A stretch of DNA of 56,197 bases from Nostocales cyanobacterium (GTDB taxonomy: Bacteria; Cyanobacteriota; Cyanobacteriia; Cyanobacteriales; Nostocaceae), in assembly GCA_004292695.1 (NCBI GenBank), contig RDXV01000011.1, positions 1-56,197 on the forward strand, given 5' to 3'. The notes beneath the pieces were generated by a model that worked only from the letters and a program-made list of their open reading frames with translations, had not been told where the DNA came from and searched no databases. Made by a program: the position numbers and the translations under genes. Shown in pieces: positions 34,727-44,175 of the stretch. The stretch's first letter is position 1; every line of letters begins with the position of its first letter.

Positions 34727-35260
34727 ATGAACAAGCAAATTCACCAATCTTTAGATCACATTGATATTTCCTTAGAACGGGATTTATTTTTGCGTACCCT
34801 AATTAGAGAGCTATCCGGTACACTTCAAGATGTTGTTGGACTAGAAGAGGCTTCAGGATTTATTAGCGTAGTTGGTCAGACTATGGGCAAACGCATCAAT
34901 TATGAATACAAAAACGCCATAAAAGTTAACAGCTTAACCCGCGAACAAGTAACACAGGTGCTAATAGACTTAAAAAAACGCATCCAGGGAAGTTTTTATG
35001 TCATAGAAGAAGATCCAGAAAAAATAGTATTTGGAAATCATCATTGTCCATTTGCGGATAAAGTTCTGGATCGTCCGGCTATGTGTATGATGACATCAAA
35101 CGTATTTGGTACAATAGCAGCGGATAATTTAGGATACGCTAAAGTAGAGTTGCAAGAGACTATAGCTAGAGGCGATGCAGGGTGTAGAATAGTAGTCTAT
35201 CTAAAAACAAATTCAGAATCAGAAGCAGCAACAGGTAGAGAATATTTCCAAGGTTTATAA
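34727..35260 (+). CDS. Methanogen-output-domain-like (MetOD1-type) regulatory protein
   Basis: A 177-residue protein resembling the methanogen output domain 1 family of two-component outputs. It has four potential metal-binding cysteines in [15 protein letters not shown] and GDAGCR, after a helical N-terminal half that includes [20 protein letters not shown]. These cysteines may bind a metal or [Fe-S] cluster, and the fold may act as a sensory output. It lies 76 bp before the PAS kinase on the same strand, and a receiver-only response regulator lies upstream. The family call is by resemblance. Confidence 0.65.
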   Translation: MNKQIHQSLDHIDISLERDLFLRTLIRELSGTLQDVVGLEEASGFISVVGQTMGKRINYEYKNAIKVNSLTREQVTQVLIDLKKRIQGSFYVIEEDPEKIVFGNHHCPFADKVLDRPAMCMMTSNVFGTIAADNLGYAKVELQETIARGDAGCRIVVYLKTNSESEAATGREYFQGL

Positions 35261-35336
35261 TAAATTAAGCATTAAGACCCTTTAAAAGCCGTGTTGAAAC
35301 AATGCTGTCTGACCCATAAATTTTCACAGTAACAGC

Positions 35337-36722
35337 ATGACTCCTGAACAATTTATTGCATTTGCCAGAGTTTTACCAGAACCTTTGCTGCTAGTGAATA
35401 GTAAAGGTGAAATATTGGAAATAAATAAGCCTGTTGTAGATATCCTGGGATTTAGTCGTCAAGAAATACTAGAAAAAACAATTTTTGAACTAGCGACAGA
35501 ACCAGAGAGTAAAATTACATCTTATCTCAAAGCCTGTGCTTCGAGTCGGACAATGGTATTAGGTTCTTTAAATATCAATCATAGCAATGGTAAAACGTTA
35601 GTATTTCGTTCCCAGGGAGCAGTAGTTAGTCCTGGTTCAAAGGAATGTTTGGCATTGATTTTACTCAGATTAGAAGAAAGAAAAAATGCCAATATTAATT
35701 TTATCTTACTCAACAAAAAAATAGAAGAACTTGGCAGAGAAATTCAGAGAAGAAAAGAAGCGGAAACTGCATTATCAAAAGCCAACCAAGAATTAGAACT
35801 CAGAGTTGAAGAAAGAACAATAGCCTTAATAGAAACATTAAATGAACTGCAACTTACTCAAGCTCAACTGATTCAATCAGAAAAAATGTCTAGTTTAGGT
35901 CAAATAGTAGCTGGTGTAGCCCATGAAATTAATAATCCCATCAATTTTATTTATGGGAATATTCCTCATTTAGAAAACTATATTAAAACCTTACTAGATT
36001 TTATAGAAAAACATTGTGAATATGAGCCTGATAATTGTTCAGAATTGCAATATTTCCGGGAAATGATGGACATAGATTTTATAGTCAAAGATATTAATAA
36101 AATTCTTGGTTCTATGAAATTTGGAACTCAGCGTATTCAGTCTATTGTTCAATTATTACGCAATTTTTCTAGAATGGATGAAGCTGAATTTAAAACAGTT
36201 GATATTCATGAAGGAATTGATAGTACATTAATGATGTTATCACACCGATTACAAGGTAGACATTATCAATATCCTGAAATTATGGTCATTAAAAAATACG
36301 GTGAATTACCATTTATTAGTTGTTATCCTTCTAAACTAAATCAGGTATTTATAAATGTGATTAATAATGCTATTGATGCCATAGAAGATTTAGTAATTAG
36401 TGGTCATTGGGCAAAAACCAAATCCCCAGACATTAACATAGAAAACCAACAAGTTCAACCACCTACAATTTGCATTACAACTAACTCAATAGATGATAAC
36501 TGGATAGAGATAAATGTAACAGATAATGGTGTAGGAATTGAAGAACATTTACAAAATCAGGTATTTAATCCGTTTTTTACTACCAAACCTGTAGGTAAAG
36601 GTACAGGACTAGGTTTAGCAATTAGTTATCAAATCATTGTTAAAGAACATAATGGTCATTTAAGTTTTCATTCTATACCTAAACAAAAAACTACATTTAC
36701 AATTAAAATTCCTATTAAATAG
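35337..36722 (+). CDS. PAS-domain sensor histidine kinase
   Basis: A 461-residue soluble kinase. A PAS domain occupies about residues 5-115 (EPLLLVNSKGEILEINKPVV). A coiled coil spans about 120-180. The dimerisation motif is KMSSLGQIVAGVAHEINNPI with His196. The ATPase domain follows with N box (NQVFINVINNAIDAI), G1 (VTDNGVGIEEH), F box (NPFFTTKP) and G2 (GKGTGLGLAI). The HisKA type with VAHEINNP is common in cyanobacteria. It is a likely partner for the upstream MetOD1-like protein and for the response regulator at 33.5 kb. Confidence 0.9.
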   Translation: MTPEQFIAFARVLPEPLLLVNSKGEILEINKPVVDILGFSRQEILEKTIFELATEPESKITSYLKACASSRTMVLGSLNINHSNGKTLVFRSQGAVVSPGSKECLALILLRLEERKNANINFILLNKKIEELGREIQRRKEAETALSKANQELELRVEERTIALIETLNELQLTQAQLIQSEKMSSLGQIVAGVAHEINNPINFIYGNIPHLENYIKTLLDFIEKHCEYEPDNCSELQYFREMMDIDFIVKDINKILGSMKFGTQRIQSIVQLLRNFSRMDEAEFKTVDIHEGIDSTLMMLSHRLQGRHYQYPEIMVIKKYGELPFISCYPSKLNQVFINVINNAIDAIEDLVISGHWAKTKSPDINIENQQVQPPTICITTNSIDDNWIEINVTDNGVGIEEHLQNQVFNPFFTTKPVGKGTGLGLAISYQIIVKEHNGHLSFHSIPKQKTTFTIKIPIK

Positions 36723-36839
36723 TCATGCAAAATATTGCTTGATCTCCTTGATATTCTGACTCCTTGTTCTCCTTTATCCTTAATAATAGGTAATTGAATT
36801 GAAAATATATCAATCAATTACCTATTAAAAAAGAAGAAC

Positions 36840-38423
36840 TTACAATTTTTCTGCTGGTTCAGGGATAACTAAACTAGCTTGTGTACTGGTAACTTTTGCT
36901 GATTGTAAGATTGGTGTATTAGCCACAGAATTGTTAGCTAAAGTAAATAAAGGGTTGGAGAGGATACCGGAGATAGTTGTTGCAATTAAAGTGACTATCA
37001 ACCCAACTTGTAAAGGTCTTAAACCTGGTAAAGTCCAATTGATTTCAGGGTAATTTTTCACCACATCGGACATTTCTTGAGGTTCTTTAACTACCATCAT
37101 CTTGACTACGCGAATGTAGTAGTAAATAGAGACAACGCTAGTTACTAAACCTAGTAATACTAACCAGTAGAGGCCAGCTTGCCAACCTGCCCAGAAGAGG
37201 TAAATTTTCCCAAAGAAACCAGCCAGGGGAGGAATACCACCTAAGGATAAGAGAGAAATACTTAAACCGAGTGTGAGTAGTGGATCTTTTTGGTATAAAC
37301 CTGAGTATTCGGTAATTTGGTCTGTACCTGTGCGGAGAGAAAAGAGAATCACACAAGTAAAACCGCAGAGGTTCATAAACAGGTAAACCAGCAAGTAGAA
37401 AATCATGCTAGAGTAACCTGCATCTGTACCAGCAATTAAGCCAATCATCACAAAGCCAGCTTGGGCAATAGATGAATAAGCTAACATCCGTTTCATGCTG
37501 GTTTGAGCCAGAGCCACAACGTTACCCAAGATCATACTCAGGACTGCAAGAGCAGTAAAAACAAATCTCCACTCGTCAGCGACGACGGGGAAAACCACTG
37601 TGAGTAAGCGGATAGCGAGGGCAAAACCTGCTGCTTTAGAACCAACGGATAAAAAGGCAATGACTGGGGTGGGAGCGCCTTCATAAACGTCAGGTGTCCA
37701 CTGGTGGAAAGGTGCAGCGGAGATTTTGAAACCAATACCAGCGATGACAAAAACTAGGGCAATAACTAAACCCAGAGATTGACCAACATTTGCGGTGGCA
37801 ATACCTTGGGCGATCGCCCCTAATTCTGTTTGTCCACCGGATAAACCATAAAGCAGTGAGACACCGTATAAAAACACTGCCGTACTAGAAGCACCAATTA
37901 ACAGGTACTTCAGAGCCGCTTCATTAGAACGGGGGTCACGCTTGGTATAACCAGTCAACAAATAGGAGGAAATACTCAAGGTTTCCAAGGAAATGAAAAT
38001 CATCACCAACTCACTCGCACCGGAGACGAACATACCTCCCAAGGTAGCAGTGAGTAGAATGGCGATAAATTCCGCTAAAGCAGTACCACTTTGTTCCACA
38101 TAGCGGATAGACATTAAAATTGTCGCCACAGCAGACAGAGCGATAATACCGCGAAAGACGATACTGAGGTCATCAGCATTAAAACCACCAGTAAAGCCGA
38201 TAGGATTAGTAGAATCCCATTGTAAACAGAGGGCAACTATCGCGGCTAGTAAACCTGCGATCGCAACATATCCAATCCAACGTGAAGATGTCCGCCCCAA
38301 AATCAAATCAACAATCAAAACCCCCAAGAGAGTGATAATGATGATTGCCTCTGGCAAAATCGTTCCCGCATTTAGCTGGGATGCAATATTAGCAAAATCC
38401 ATGAGATGTATAGGTTTTGGCAA
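36840..38423 (-). CDS. ndhB: NAD(P)H-quinone oxidoreductase subunit 2 (NdhB)
   Basis: NdhB is an antiporter-like membrane subunit of the NDH-1 complex that takes part in cyclic electron flow, respiration and CO2 uptake at the thylakoid. The 527-residue protein has about 14 membrane helices and the family stretches [20 protein letters not shown] (residues about 151-170), [20 protein letters not shown] and [20 protein letters not shown]. The single-gene arrangement is usual in cyanobacteria. It starts with ATG at 38421-38423, although an in-frame MDFANIASQ lies 7 codons further in and could be the true start. Confidence 0.96.
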   Translation of the reverse strand: MPKPIHLMDFANIASQLNAGTILPEAIIIITLLGVLIVDLILGRTSSRWIGYVAIAGLLAAIVALCLQWDSTNPIGFTGGFNADDLSIVFRGIIALSAVATILMSIRYVEQSGTALAEFIAILLTATLGGMFVSGASELVMIFISLETLSISSYLLTGYTKRDPRSNEAALKYLLIGASSTAVFLYGVSLLYGLSGGQTELGAIAQGIATANVGQSLGLVIALVFVIAGIGFKISAAPFHQWTPDVYEGAPTPVIAFLSVGSKAAGFALAIRLLTVVFPVVADEWRFVFTALAVLSMILGNVVALAQTSMKRMLAYSSIAQAGFVMIGLIAGTDAGYSSMIFYLLVYLFMNLCGFTCVILFSLRTGTDQITEYSGLYQKDPLLTLGLSISLLSLGGIPPLAGFFGKIYLFWAGWQAGLYWLVLLGLVTSVVSIYYYIRVVKMMVVKEPQEMSDVVKNYPEINWTLPGLRPLQVGLIVTLIATTISGILSNPLFTLANNSVANTPILQSAKVTSTQASLVIPEPAEKL

Positions 38424-38459
38424 TTAGATATTAAGGCTAACTGAGTTAATTCTATCTAT

Positions 38460-38710
38460 AAAGGAGATCAAGAGGATTGAGAATGAAGAATTTAGAATTG
38501 AGAATGAAGAATTTAGGAGTCAGGAGTCAGGAAACAGGGGAAACAGGGGAAGCAGGGGAGGCAGGGGAGGCAGGGGAAGAAAAGATTTTTACCAAATTTC
38601 CCATTCTTCATTCTTCATTCTAAATTCTAAATTCTCAATGCCTATGGCGACTATACCTAAATTTTACCATAAAGCCGTCCTAGAAGCGATGCACTGAGCT
38701 TGTCGAAGTG
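38460..38710. repeat. Repeat cluster between ndhB and the RRM gene
   Basis: GAATGAAGAATTTAG(A) copies (38480-38515), GGGGAAGCA/GGGGAGGCA arrays (38535-38577), and on the other side the complementary TTCTTCATTCTAAATTC run (38603-38637), so the cluster can fold on itself. GCACTGAGCTTGTCGAAGTG (38691-38710) is another widespread cyanobacterial repeat. No gene. Confidence 0.8.
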
Positions 38711-38755
38711 GACGGGGCTTGTATCCCATTATTTTCGGTCAGCTTTGTATATTTG

Positions 38756-39025
38756 CTACCAAGACTGTTTTTGTCTTTTTTCCTCACGTGGTCTAGCTTT
38801 ATTGACTTTCATGGTACGTCCCATCCACTCAGCCCCATCCAGACCGTCAATAGCTGCCTGTTCCTCGGCATCTGATTCCATTTCTACAAAGCCAAAACCT
38901 CGTAAACGACCAGTTTCCCGGTCTGTAGGCAGTTGAACTCGTTTAACAGTACCGTATTCAGCAAATACTTGATTAAGGTCTTCTTCTGTAACCTTGTAGG
39001 ATAAGTTACCTACGTAAATTGACAT
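38756..39025 (-). CDS. RNA-binding protein with one RRM (Rbp family)
   Basis: An 89-residue protein made of one RRM. RNP2 is IYVGNLSY (residues 3-10) and RNP1 is LRGFGFVEM (42-50), with the acidic AEEQAAIDGLDGAEWMGR helix. The C-terminal tail is short and basic (RPREEKRQKQSW), without the Gly-rich tail of cold-induced Rbp members. Rbp proteins bind single-stranded RNA. Some are cold-regulated, others target thylakoid mRNAs. Ribosome site GGAGAG lies just before the ATG. Confidence 0.93.
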   Translation of the reverse strand: MSIYVGNLSYKVTEEDLNQVFAEYGTVKRVQLPTDRETGRLRGFGFVEMESDAEEQAAIDGLDGAEWMGRTMKVNKARPREEKRQKQSW

Positions 39026-39533
39026 GAAACTCTCCAGAATCCATTGATGCAGAGACGTTGATCCGTCGAAAATCTTGAAATTATTGCTAACAACAAGAAC
39101 CTAATCGTCGAAATTAACTTCTCAAATTTTTTCCTATGCTAACATAACTGCCAGAAGGGTATTCAGTAAATTTAGCCTTTATGCTCTGATTTTTTGCTGT
39201 TATCAGATTTTTGGTGATATCCCCAAATTTTATGAATACGTGCTGTAACTGGTATAAACAGATAATTTTTTAATTGTTTGGGTGATCATCAGTCGCCACT
39301 TGTGGGTAGATAGGTTAAAAGATGGAAATAATAAACAATCAATTAACATTCTACTGCTTACCCAATGCTGTCAAGCAGGACTGGAAACCAAGTTAACGAA
39401 AATTGTCTCCTTTGGGAAACCTTGTGTCAAGATAAAATCACTGCCAAGACGTGACATATAATCTTGACATTTTGCCAAAATTATCTCAACTTGACTGTTT
39501 AGCTTCACAGCTATTCTTTTTTGTGAAATTTCC
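39026..39533. promoter_or_regulatory. Divergent rbp-topA intergenic region with inverted repeat
   Basis: 508 bp with no gene. It carries the leaders of rbp (minus) and topA (plus). A perfect 9-bp inverted repeat TGTCAAGAT/ATCTTGACA (39425-39433 with 39471-39479) sits about 55-110 bp before the topA ATG and could be an operator or cruciform. Confidence 0.5.
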
Positions 39534-42179
39534 ATGTCAACTATCGTCATTGTCGAATCTCCAACTAAAGCCCGTACCATTCGCAACTACTTACCAAAAG
39601 ACTACCAGGTAGAGGCATCAATGGGTCATGTCCGTGATCTACCCCAGTCAGCTAGTGAAATTCCTGCGGCTATCAAAGGGGAAAAATGGGCGCAGCTAGG
39701 GGTAAATATAGAAGCCGACTTTGAACCGGTGTATGTTGTCCCCAAGGACAAAAAGAAAATTGTTACCCAACTTAAAGAAGCTCTAAAAAACGCCGATGAG
39801 TTAATTTTAGCGACTGACGAAGACCGAGAGGGTGAAAGTATCAGTTGGCATTTGTACCAGTTGCTAAAACCCAAAGTACCGACAAAGCGGATGGTGTTTC
39901 ATGAAATTACCCAGGATGCGATTAAAAAAGCACTGGCTAATTGTCGCACCATTGATGAAAAATTAGTACGCGCCCAAGAAACCCGACGCATTTTAGATCG
40001 CCTGGTGGGATATACCTTATCACCCCTACTGTGGAAAAAAATTGCTTGGGGACTTTCTGCTGGACGTGTGCAGTCTGTAGCCGTGAGGCTATTGGTGACT
40101 AAAGAGCGCCAACGCCGAGCTTTCCGGGAAGGTTCATATTGGGATTTAAAAGCGAGTTTATTACAGGAAAAAAGCCCCTTTGCTGCTCAGTTAGTGACTC
40201 TGGGAGGGACAAAAGTTGCTACAGGTAGTGATTTTGACCCCGCCACAGGACAAATAACCGCTGGGCGGAATGTGGTGTTATTAAATGAGCAACAGGCATT
40301 AGCACTCCAGGAACGCATTACAGGCAAAACCTGGACTGTGATGGATATGGAGGAGCGTTCAGTCACACGGAAACCTGCGCCCCCGTTTACGACTTCTACA
40401 TTACAGCAAGAGTCGAACCGCAAACTGAGATTATCAGCACGGGATACCATGAGAATTGCTCAAAATCTTTATGAGCAAGGATATATTACCTATATGCGGA
40501 CTGATTCTGTGCATTTATCAGATCAAGCTATTACCGCTGCCCGCTCCTGTGTAGAACAGAAGTATGGCAAGGAATATCTCAGTCCCCAACCTAGACAGTA
40601 CACTACTAAATCTAAAGGCGCACAGGAGGCACACGAAGCGATCCGCCCTGCTGGTAGCACTTTCCGCACTCCCCAGGAAACTGGTTTAAGTGGCCGGGAA
40701 TTTGCTGTTTACGATTTGATTTGGAAGCGAACAGTAGCTTGTCAAATGGCAGACTCTCGCCAAACCCAAATTACTGTGCAGTTGCAGGTGGAAGATGCTG
40801 GTTTTCGTTCTTCTGGGAAACGGATTGATTTTCCTGGTTATCTCCGCGCCTATGTTGAAGGTTCAGACGATCCAGAAGCGGCTTTAGAAGATCAAGAGGT
40901 AATTTTACCAGCTTTAAAAGTGGGAGATCATCCTAACTGTACAGAAATAACAACAGTGGGACATGAAACCCAACCCCCCGCCAGATATACGGAAGCTAGT
41001 TTGGTGAAAACCCTAGAAAGTGAAGGTATCGGTCGTCCTAGTACCTATGCAAGTATTATCGGCACTATTATTGACAAAGGTTATGCTCAGTTAGTTAATA
41101 ATGCTTTAATTCCTACTTTTACAGCTTTTGCTGTGACTGATCTACTGGAAAAACATTTTCCTGATATTGTTGATCCTGGCTTTACCTCCAAAATGGAGCA
41201 AACTTTAGATGAAATTGCTACTGGTGAAGCTAAGTGGTTGCCCTATCTGCAACAGTTTTATCTGGGAGAAAAGGGTTTAGAAACTTTAGTTAGAGAGCAA
41301 GAAAGTAAAATTGATGGGGCTAAAGCTAGGACAGTAGAACTAGAAAATTTAGATGCCAAAGTCCGTATTGGTAAGTATGGACCTTTTATTGAGGTAGAGA
41401 ATGAGGAAGGGGTAGTTACTGCTTCTATTCCCAAAGACTTGACACCTGCGGATCTTGACCCCAAACAAGTGGAATTTCTACTGCGACAAAAAACCACAGG
41501 TCCAGATCAGGTGGGACGACACCCAGAAACTGGTGAACCTATTTATGTGAAAATAGGTACTTATGGTCCCTATGTACAGTTGGGTGACAAAACTGACGAA
41601 AATCCCAAACCCAAGCAAGCTTCTTTACCTAAAGGGGTGACTCCAGAAAATGTGACTTTAGAGATGGCTGTGGGGTTGTTATCTTTACCGCGAACTTTAG
41701 GTGAACATCCAGAAACAGGAGCAAAAATTAAAGCTAGTTTGGGTAGGTTTGGTCCCTATGTTGTCCATGATCAAGGTAAGGATGGCAAAGATTACCGTTC
41801 TTTAAAAGCTACTGATGATGTATTGACAATTTCTTTAGAGCGTGCTTTGGAGTTGTTAGCAGAGCCGAAAAAAGGTAGGAGTAGCAGTAGCAGTAAATCT
41901 AAGGCGGCTTTGCGGGAATTAGGTAATCATCCTGATGATGATGCCCCTGTAAATATCTATGAAGGACCCTATGGGCTTTATATCAAACATAACAAAACCA
42001 ATGTTGGTCTACCCGAAGGAGAGACTGTAGAAACAATGACTTTGACTATGGCCTTAGAACTTCTAGAAGCTAAAGCATCTACAAAATCTACACGCAAAAC
42101 TACGAAATCAAAAACCACGAAAGCTAAGTCTACAACCAGCAAAACATCAAGTAGTAGAGGTAAAAAGAAAGAAGAATGA
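39534..42179 (+). CDS. topA: DNA topoisomerase I
   Basis: Type IA topoisomerase that relaxes negative supercoils. The TOPRIM domain begins [15 protein letters not shown], with [12 protein letters not shown] completing the metal site. The catalytic Tyr is residue 320 in YITYMRTDS. Cyanobacterial TopA has no zinc fingers but several C-terminal repeat domains of the type [20 protein letters not shown] (from residue about 600 to 850), which are seen here in about four copies. It ends in a Lys/Thr/Ser-rich tail (about 850-881). Length 881 is normal. Confidence 0.96.
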   Translation: MSTIVIVESPTKARTIRNYLPKDYQVEASMGHVRDLPQSASEIPAAIKGEKWAQLGVNIEADFEPVYVVPKDKKKIVTQLKEALKNADELILATDEDREGESISWHLYQLLKPKVPTKRMVFHEITQDAIKKALANCRTIDEKLVRAQETRRILDRLVGYTLSPLLWKKIAWGLSAGRVQSVAVRLLVTKERQRRAFREGSYWDLKASLLQEKSPFAAQLVTLGGTKVATGSDFDPATGQITAGRNVVLLNEQQALALQERITGKTWTVMDMEERSVTRKPAPPFTTSTLQQESNRKLRLSARDTMRIAQNLYEQGYITYMRTDSVHLSDQAITAARSCVEQKYGKEYLSPQPRQYTTKSKGAQEAHEAIRPAGSTFRTPQETGLSGREFAVYDLIWKRTVACQMADSRQTQITVQLQVEDAGFRSSGKRIDFPGYLRAYVEGSDDPEAALEDQEVILPALKVGDHPNCTEITTVGHETQPPARYTEASLVKTLESEGIGRPSTYASIIGTIIDKGYAQLVNNALIPTFTAFAVTDLLEKHFPDIVDPGFTSKMEQTLDEIATGEAKWLPYLQQFYLGEKGLETLVREQESKIDGAKARTVELENLDAKVRIGKYGPFIEVENEEGVVTASIPKDLTPADLDPKQVEFLLRQKTTGPDQVGRHPETGEPIYVKIGTYGPYVQLGDKTDENPKPKQASLPKGVTPENVTLEMAVGLLSLPRTLGEHPETGAKIKASLGRFGPYVVHDQGKDGKDYRSLKATDDVLTISLERALELLAEPKKGRSSSSSKSKAALRELGNHPDDDAPVNIYEGPYGLYIKHNKTNVGLPEGETVETMTLTMALELLEAKASTKSTRKTTKSKTTKAKSTTSKTSSSRGKKKEE

Positions 42180-42409
42180 AATTAGGTCTCAAGGTAGCTT
42201 CTGCCCCTAACGGTGATTTCTTACCCTTTCCCTCATCCTTGTGATAATCTAATAAGTAAGGACGGACACAAAACCAAAATAATTGTTGGTTTATGTCTGA
42301 AAAGCAGGAATCTATCAGCCTAACTGGAAACTGAAAATATAATCATGTAGACAGTTTATATGATCCTGTTTGTTGACATTGAGGTAGTATCTCAGGAGCG
42401 TTCAGTTCA

Positions 42410-42547
42410 ATGGACTATATAGATAAGGTACTGGAAAAGCTGAAAGAATTAGCGCGGAAGCTAGTTGAAGCATTGCTGGGACCAGAAGCTGAACCGGAAC
42501 CGGAACTGATTCCGATTCCTGTAAATGACCGTTCCCGTCGCCGCTAA
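42410..42547 (+). CDS. Small conserved-type protein, 45 residues, unknown
   Basis: The frame starts with ATG at 42410 and encodes an amphipathic helix (MDYIDKVLEKLKELARKLVE), then LLGPEAEPEPELIPIPV and a basic RSRRR end, then TAA. A CAGGAG lies 12 bp upstream. It is 26 bp before aroQ, so it probably shares its transcript. The helix and acidic-Pro tail suggest a small scaffolding or membrane-surface peptide. Function unknown. Confidence 0.6.
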   Translation: MDYIDKVLEKLKELARKLVEALLGPEAEPEPELIPIPVNDRSRRR

Positions 42548-42573
42548 TTAACTCAAGGTATGAGGAGATTATC

Positions 42574-43026
42574 TTGTTACCTTTAAGTGTGTTGGTACTG
42601 CACGGGCCAAACCTCAATTTACTAGGACAACGAGAGCCGGGTATTTACGGTTCTCTGACCTTAGAGGACATTAACCGTCGCCTTACGACGGAAGCTCTCA
42701 GATTGGAGGTGAAAGTTGCCGCGTTGCAGTCAAATCATGAAGGAGTTTTATTAGATGCGATTCATGGGTCTTTAGGTCAACACCAAGGAATAGTCATTAA
42801 TGCAGGGGCATATACCCATACCAGTGTGGCTCTCAGGGATGCGATTACGGCTGTGAATTTACCTACTGTGGAAGTTCATTTGAGCAATATTTACCGCCGA
42901 GAAGATTTTCGCCATCATTCCTATATAGCACCAGTGGTAGTTGGCCAGATTAGTGGCTTTGGTGTGCAAAGTTATTTGTTAGGTTTACAAGCATTAGTAC
43001 ATCATCTGCGAAAGGATGAATTATAA
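42574..43026 (+). CDS. aroQ: Type II 3-dehydroquinate dehydratase
   Basis: Converts 3-dehydroquinate to 3-dehydroshikimate in the shikimate pathway. The 150-residue protein has the start LVLHGPNLNLLGQREPGIYG, the INAGAYTHTSVALRDAI substrate loop and EVHLSNIYRREDFRHHS with the catalytic His. The start is TTG at 42574, chosen because GAGGAG lies 6 bp upstream and the N-terminus then matches the family. Confidence 0.96.
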   Translation: MLPLSVLVLHGPNLNLLGQREPGIYGSLTLEDINRRLTTEALRLEVKVAALQSNHEGVLLDAIHGSLGQHQGIVINAGAYTHTSVALRDAITAVNLPTVEVHLSNIYRREDFRHHSYIAPVVVGQISGFGVQSYLLGLQALVHHLRKDEL

Positions 43027-43099
43027 GCATCCTGGTGATTTTGGCTTTTGGAGTAAATTTTGAACAAAATCTCACATCTCAAATCCAAAGCAAAATTAT

Positions 43100-44047
43100 A
43101 TGCGTTATTCTCTCGTAAATCGCGTTAGAGGTGCTTTCCTGGGAATATTACTCGGAGAAAGGTTAGCTACTCAGAATTTATGTAATTTAGCTGAAATTGC
43201 GGTTCTGGGTAGCAAAAGTCTAATTAGGTTAGGGAGATTAGAAACTGATGAATGGCTAATTTTTTACCAAAAACTGTCCGTGAACTCAAAAACGGAAAGT
43301 GTTTTGCGGGTAAAAGTAGTTTTGGCCACTTTACCGATTGCAGTTTTTTTTCATGAGAATACTGATAAACTAAAAGACAATTTGTTACAAGTATTGCAAG
43401 TTTGGGATATTGAGCCAGTTGTTAAAGATGTAGCTTTAGTTTTTGGGTATGCGATCGCCAAATCTTTAAGACAAACACTAAACCCTTGCCAACTCATATC
43501 CCAAATTGTTTCTTTTATAGGGGAAACAACAACTGACACACCACAAAACTTACATAAAGTCAAAGTTTTATTAGAAGAAGGGGCAGGATTAAAACAGGTA
43601 CAAGCAGAATTCTCACAGCCAGAGTTGAGTAATTACATGGCATTAGCTTTATACTGTTTTTTAAGTACCACAGAAGATTTCCAACTGGCAGTTTTACGAT
43701 CTCAGAAGAATTTTAGTAAACACAGTTCTAGATATATAGACAAAGATATTACTGGGGCATTAACTGGGGCATTAACTGGGGCATTAACTGGGGCATATAA
43801 TGGAACAATTGCTATTCCTGTAAGTTGGCAAATGCTCTTGTGTGAGACTGATTCACTGTTGTGGGGACAAAATCAAAATATTTCTGATCAAATATTAAAA
43901 TTAGCTGATGATCTGGTGGCGGTTTGGTCAGGTGCGTATAACATCACTCCACATACTCATGAATTGACCAAGGAAGAATGTCGAGTGAGTTGGAATCTGA
44001 ATCCGATGTCTGTAACTGCTGCACCCAGTGTCATTCGTCCCAGGTGA
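43100..44047 (+). CDS. Degenerate ADP-ribosylglycohydrolase-like protein
   Basis: A 315-residue protein with the fold pattern of ADP-ribosylglycohydrolases: the N-terminal VRGAFLGILLGE and the late GALTGAYNGTIAIPVSW. In active members the N-terminal motif is GxxxGDALG with the metal-binding Asp. Here it reads GILLGERLAT, and the second acidic cluster is also not evident, so it is probably not catalytic. The GALTGALTGALTGA stretch is coded by a perfect 12-bp tandem repeat at 43751-43795. Cyanobacterial homologues with this change exist, but I do not know their role. Confidence 0.65.
   Translation: MRYSLVNRVRGAFLGILLGERLATQNLCNLAEIAVLGSKSLIRLGRLETDEWLIFYQKLSVNSKTESVLRVKVVLATLPIAVFFHENTDKLKDNLLQVLQVWDIEPVVKDVALVFGYAIAKSLRQTLNPCQLISQIVSFIGETTTDTPQNLHKVKVLLEEGAGLKQVQAEFSQPELSNYMALALYCFLSTTEDFQLAVLRSQKNFSKHSSRYIDKDITGALTGALTGALTGAYNGTIAIPVSWQMLLCETDSLLWGQNQNISDQILKLADDLVAVWSGAYNITPHTHELTKEECRVSWNLNPMSVTAAPSVIRPR
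43751..43795 (+). repeat. Intragenic 12-bp tandem repeat (ACTGGGGCATTA)
   Basis: Three to four copies of ACTGGGGCATTA within the ADP-ribosylglycohydrolase-like gene, in phase, coding GALT repeats at a conserved glycine-rich helix start. Slippage would change the length without a frameshift. Confidence 0.93.
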
Positions 44048-44175
44048 CTATTCCCGTGCTATATTATATTCATTTTGGTTGTCTTGTAAAAAAATCTATC
44101 CAGTCAAATCTGTTTATATATCTAAAGTAAGGTGAATGGAATAATGGATGGAGAAGTAGCCACAATTGTCTTGTT

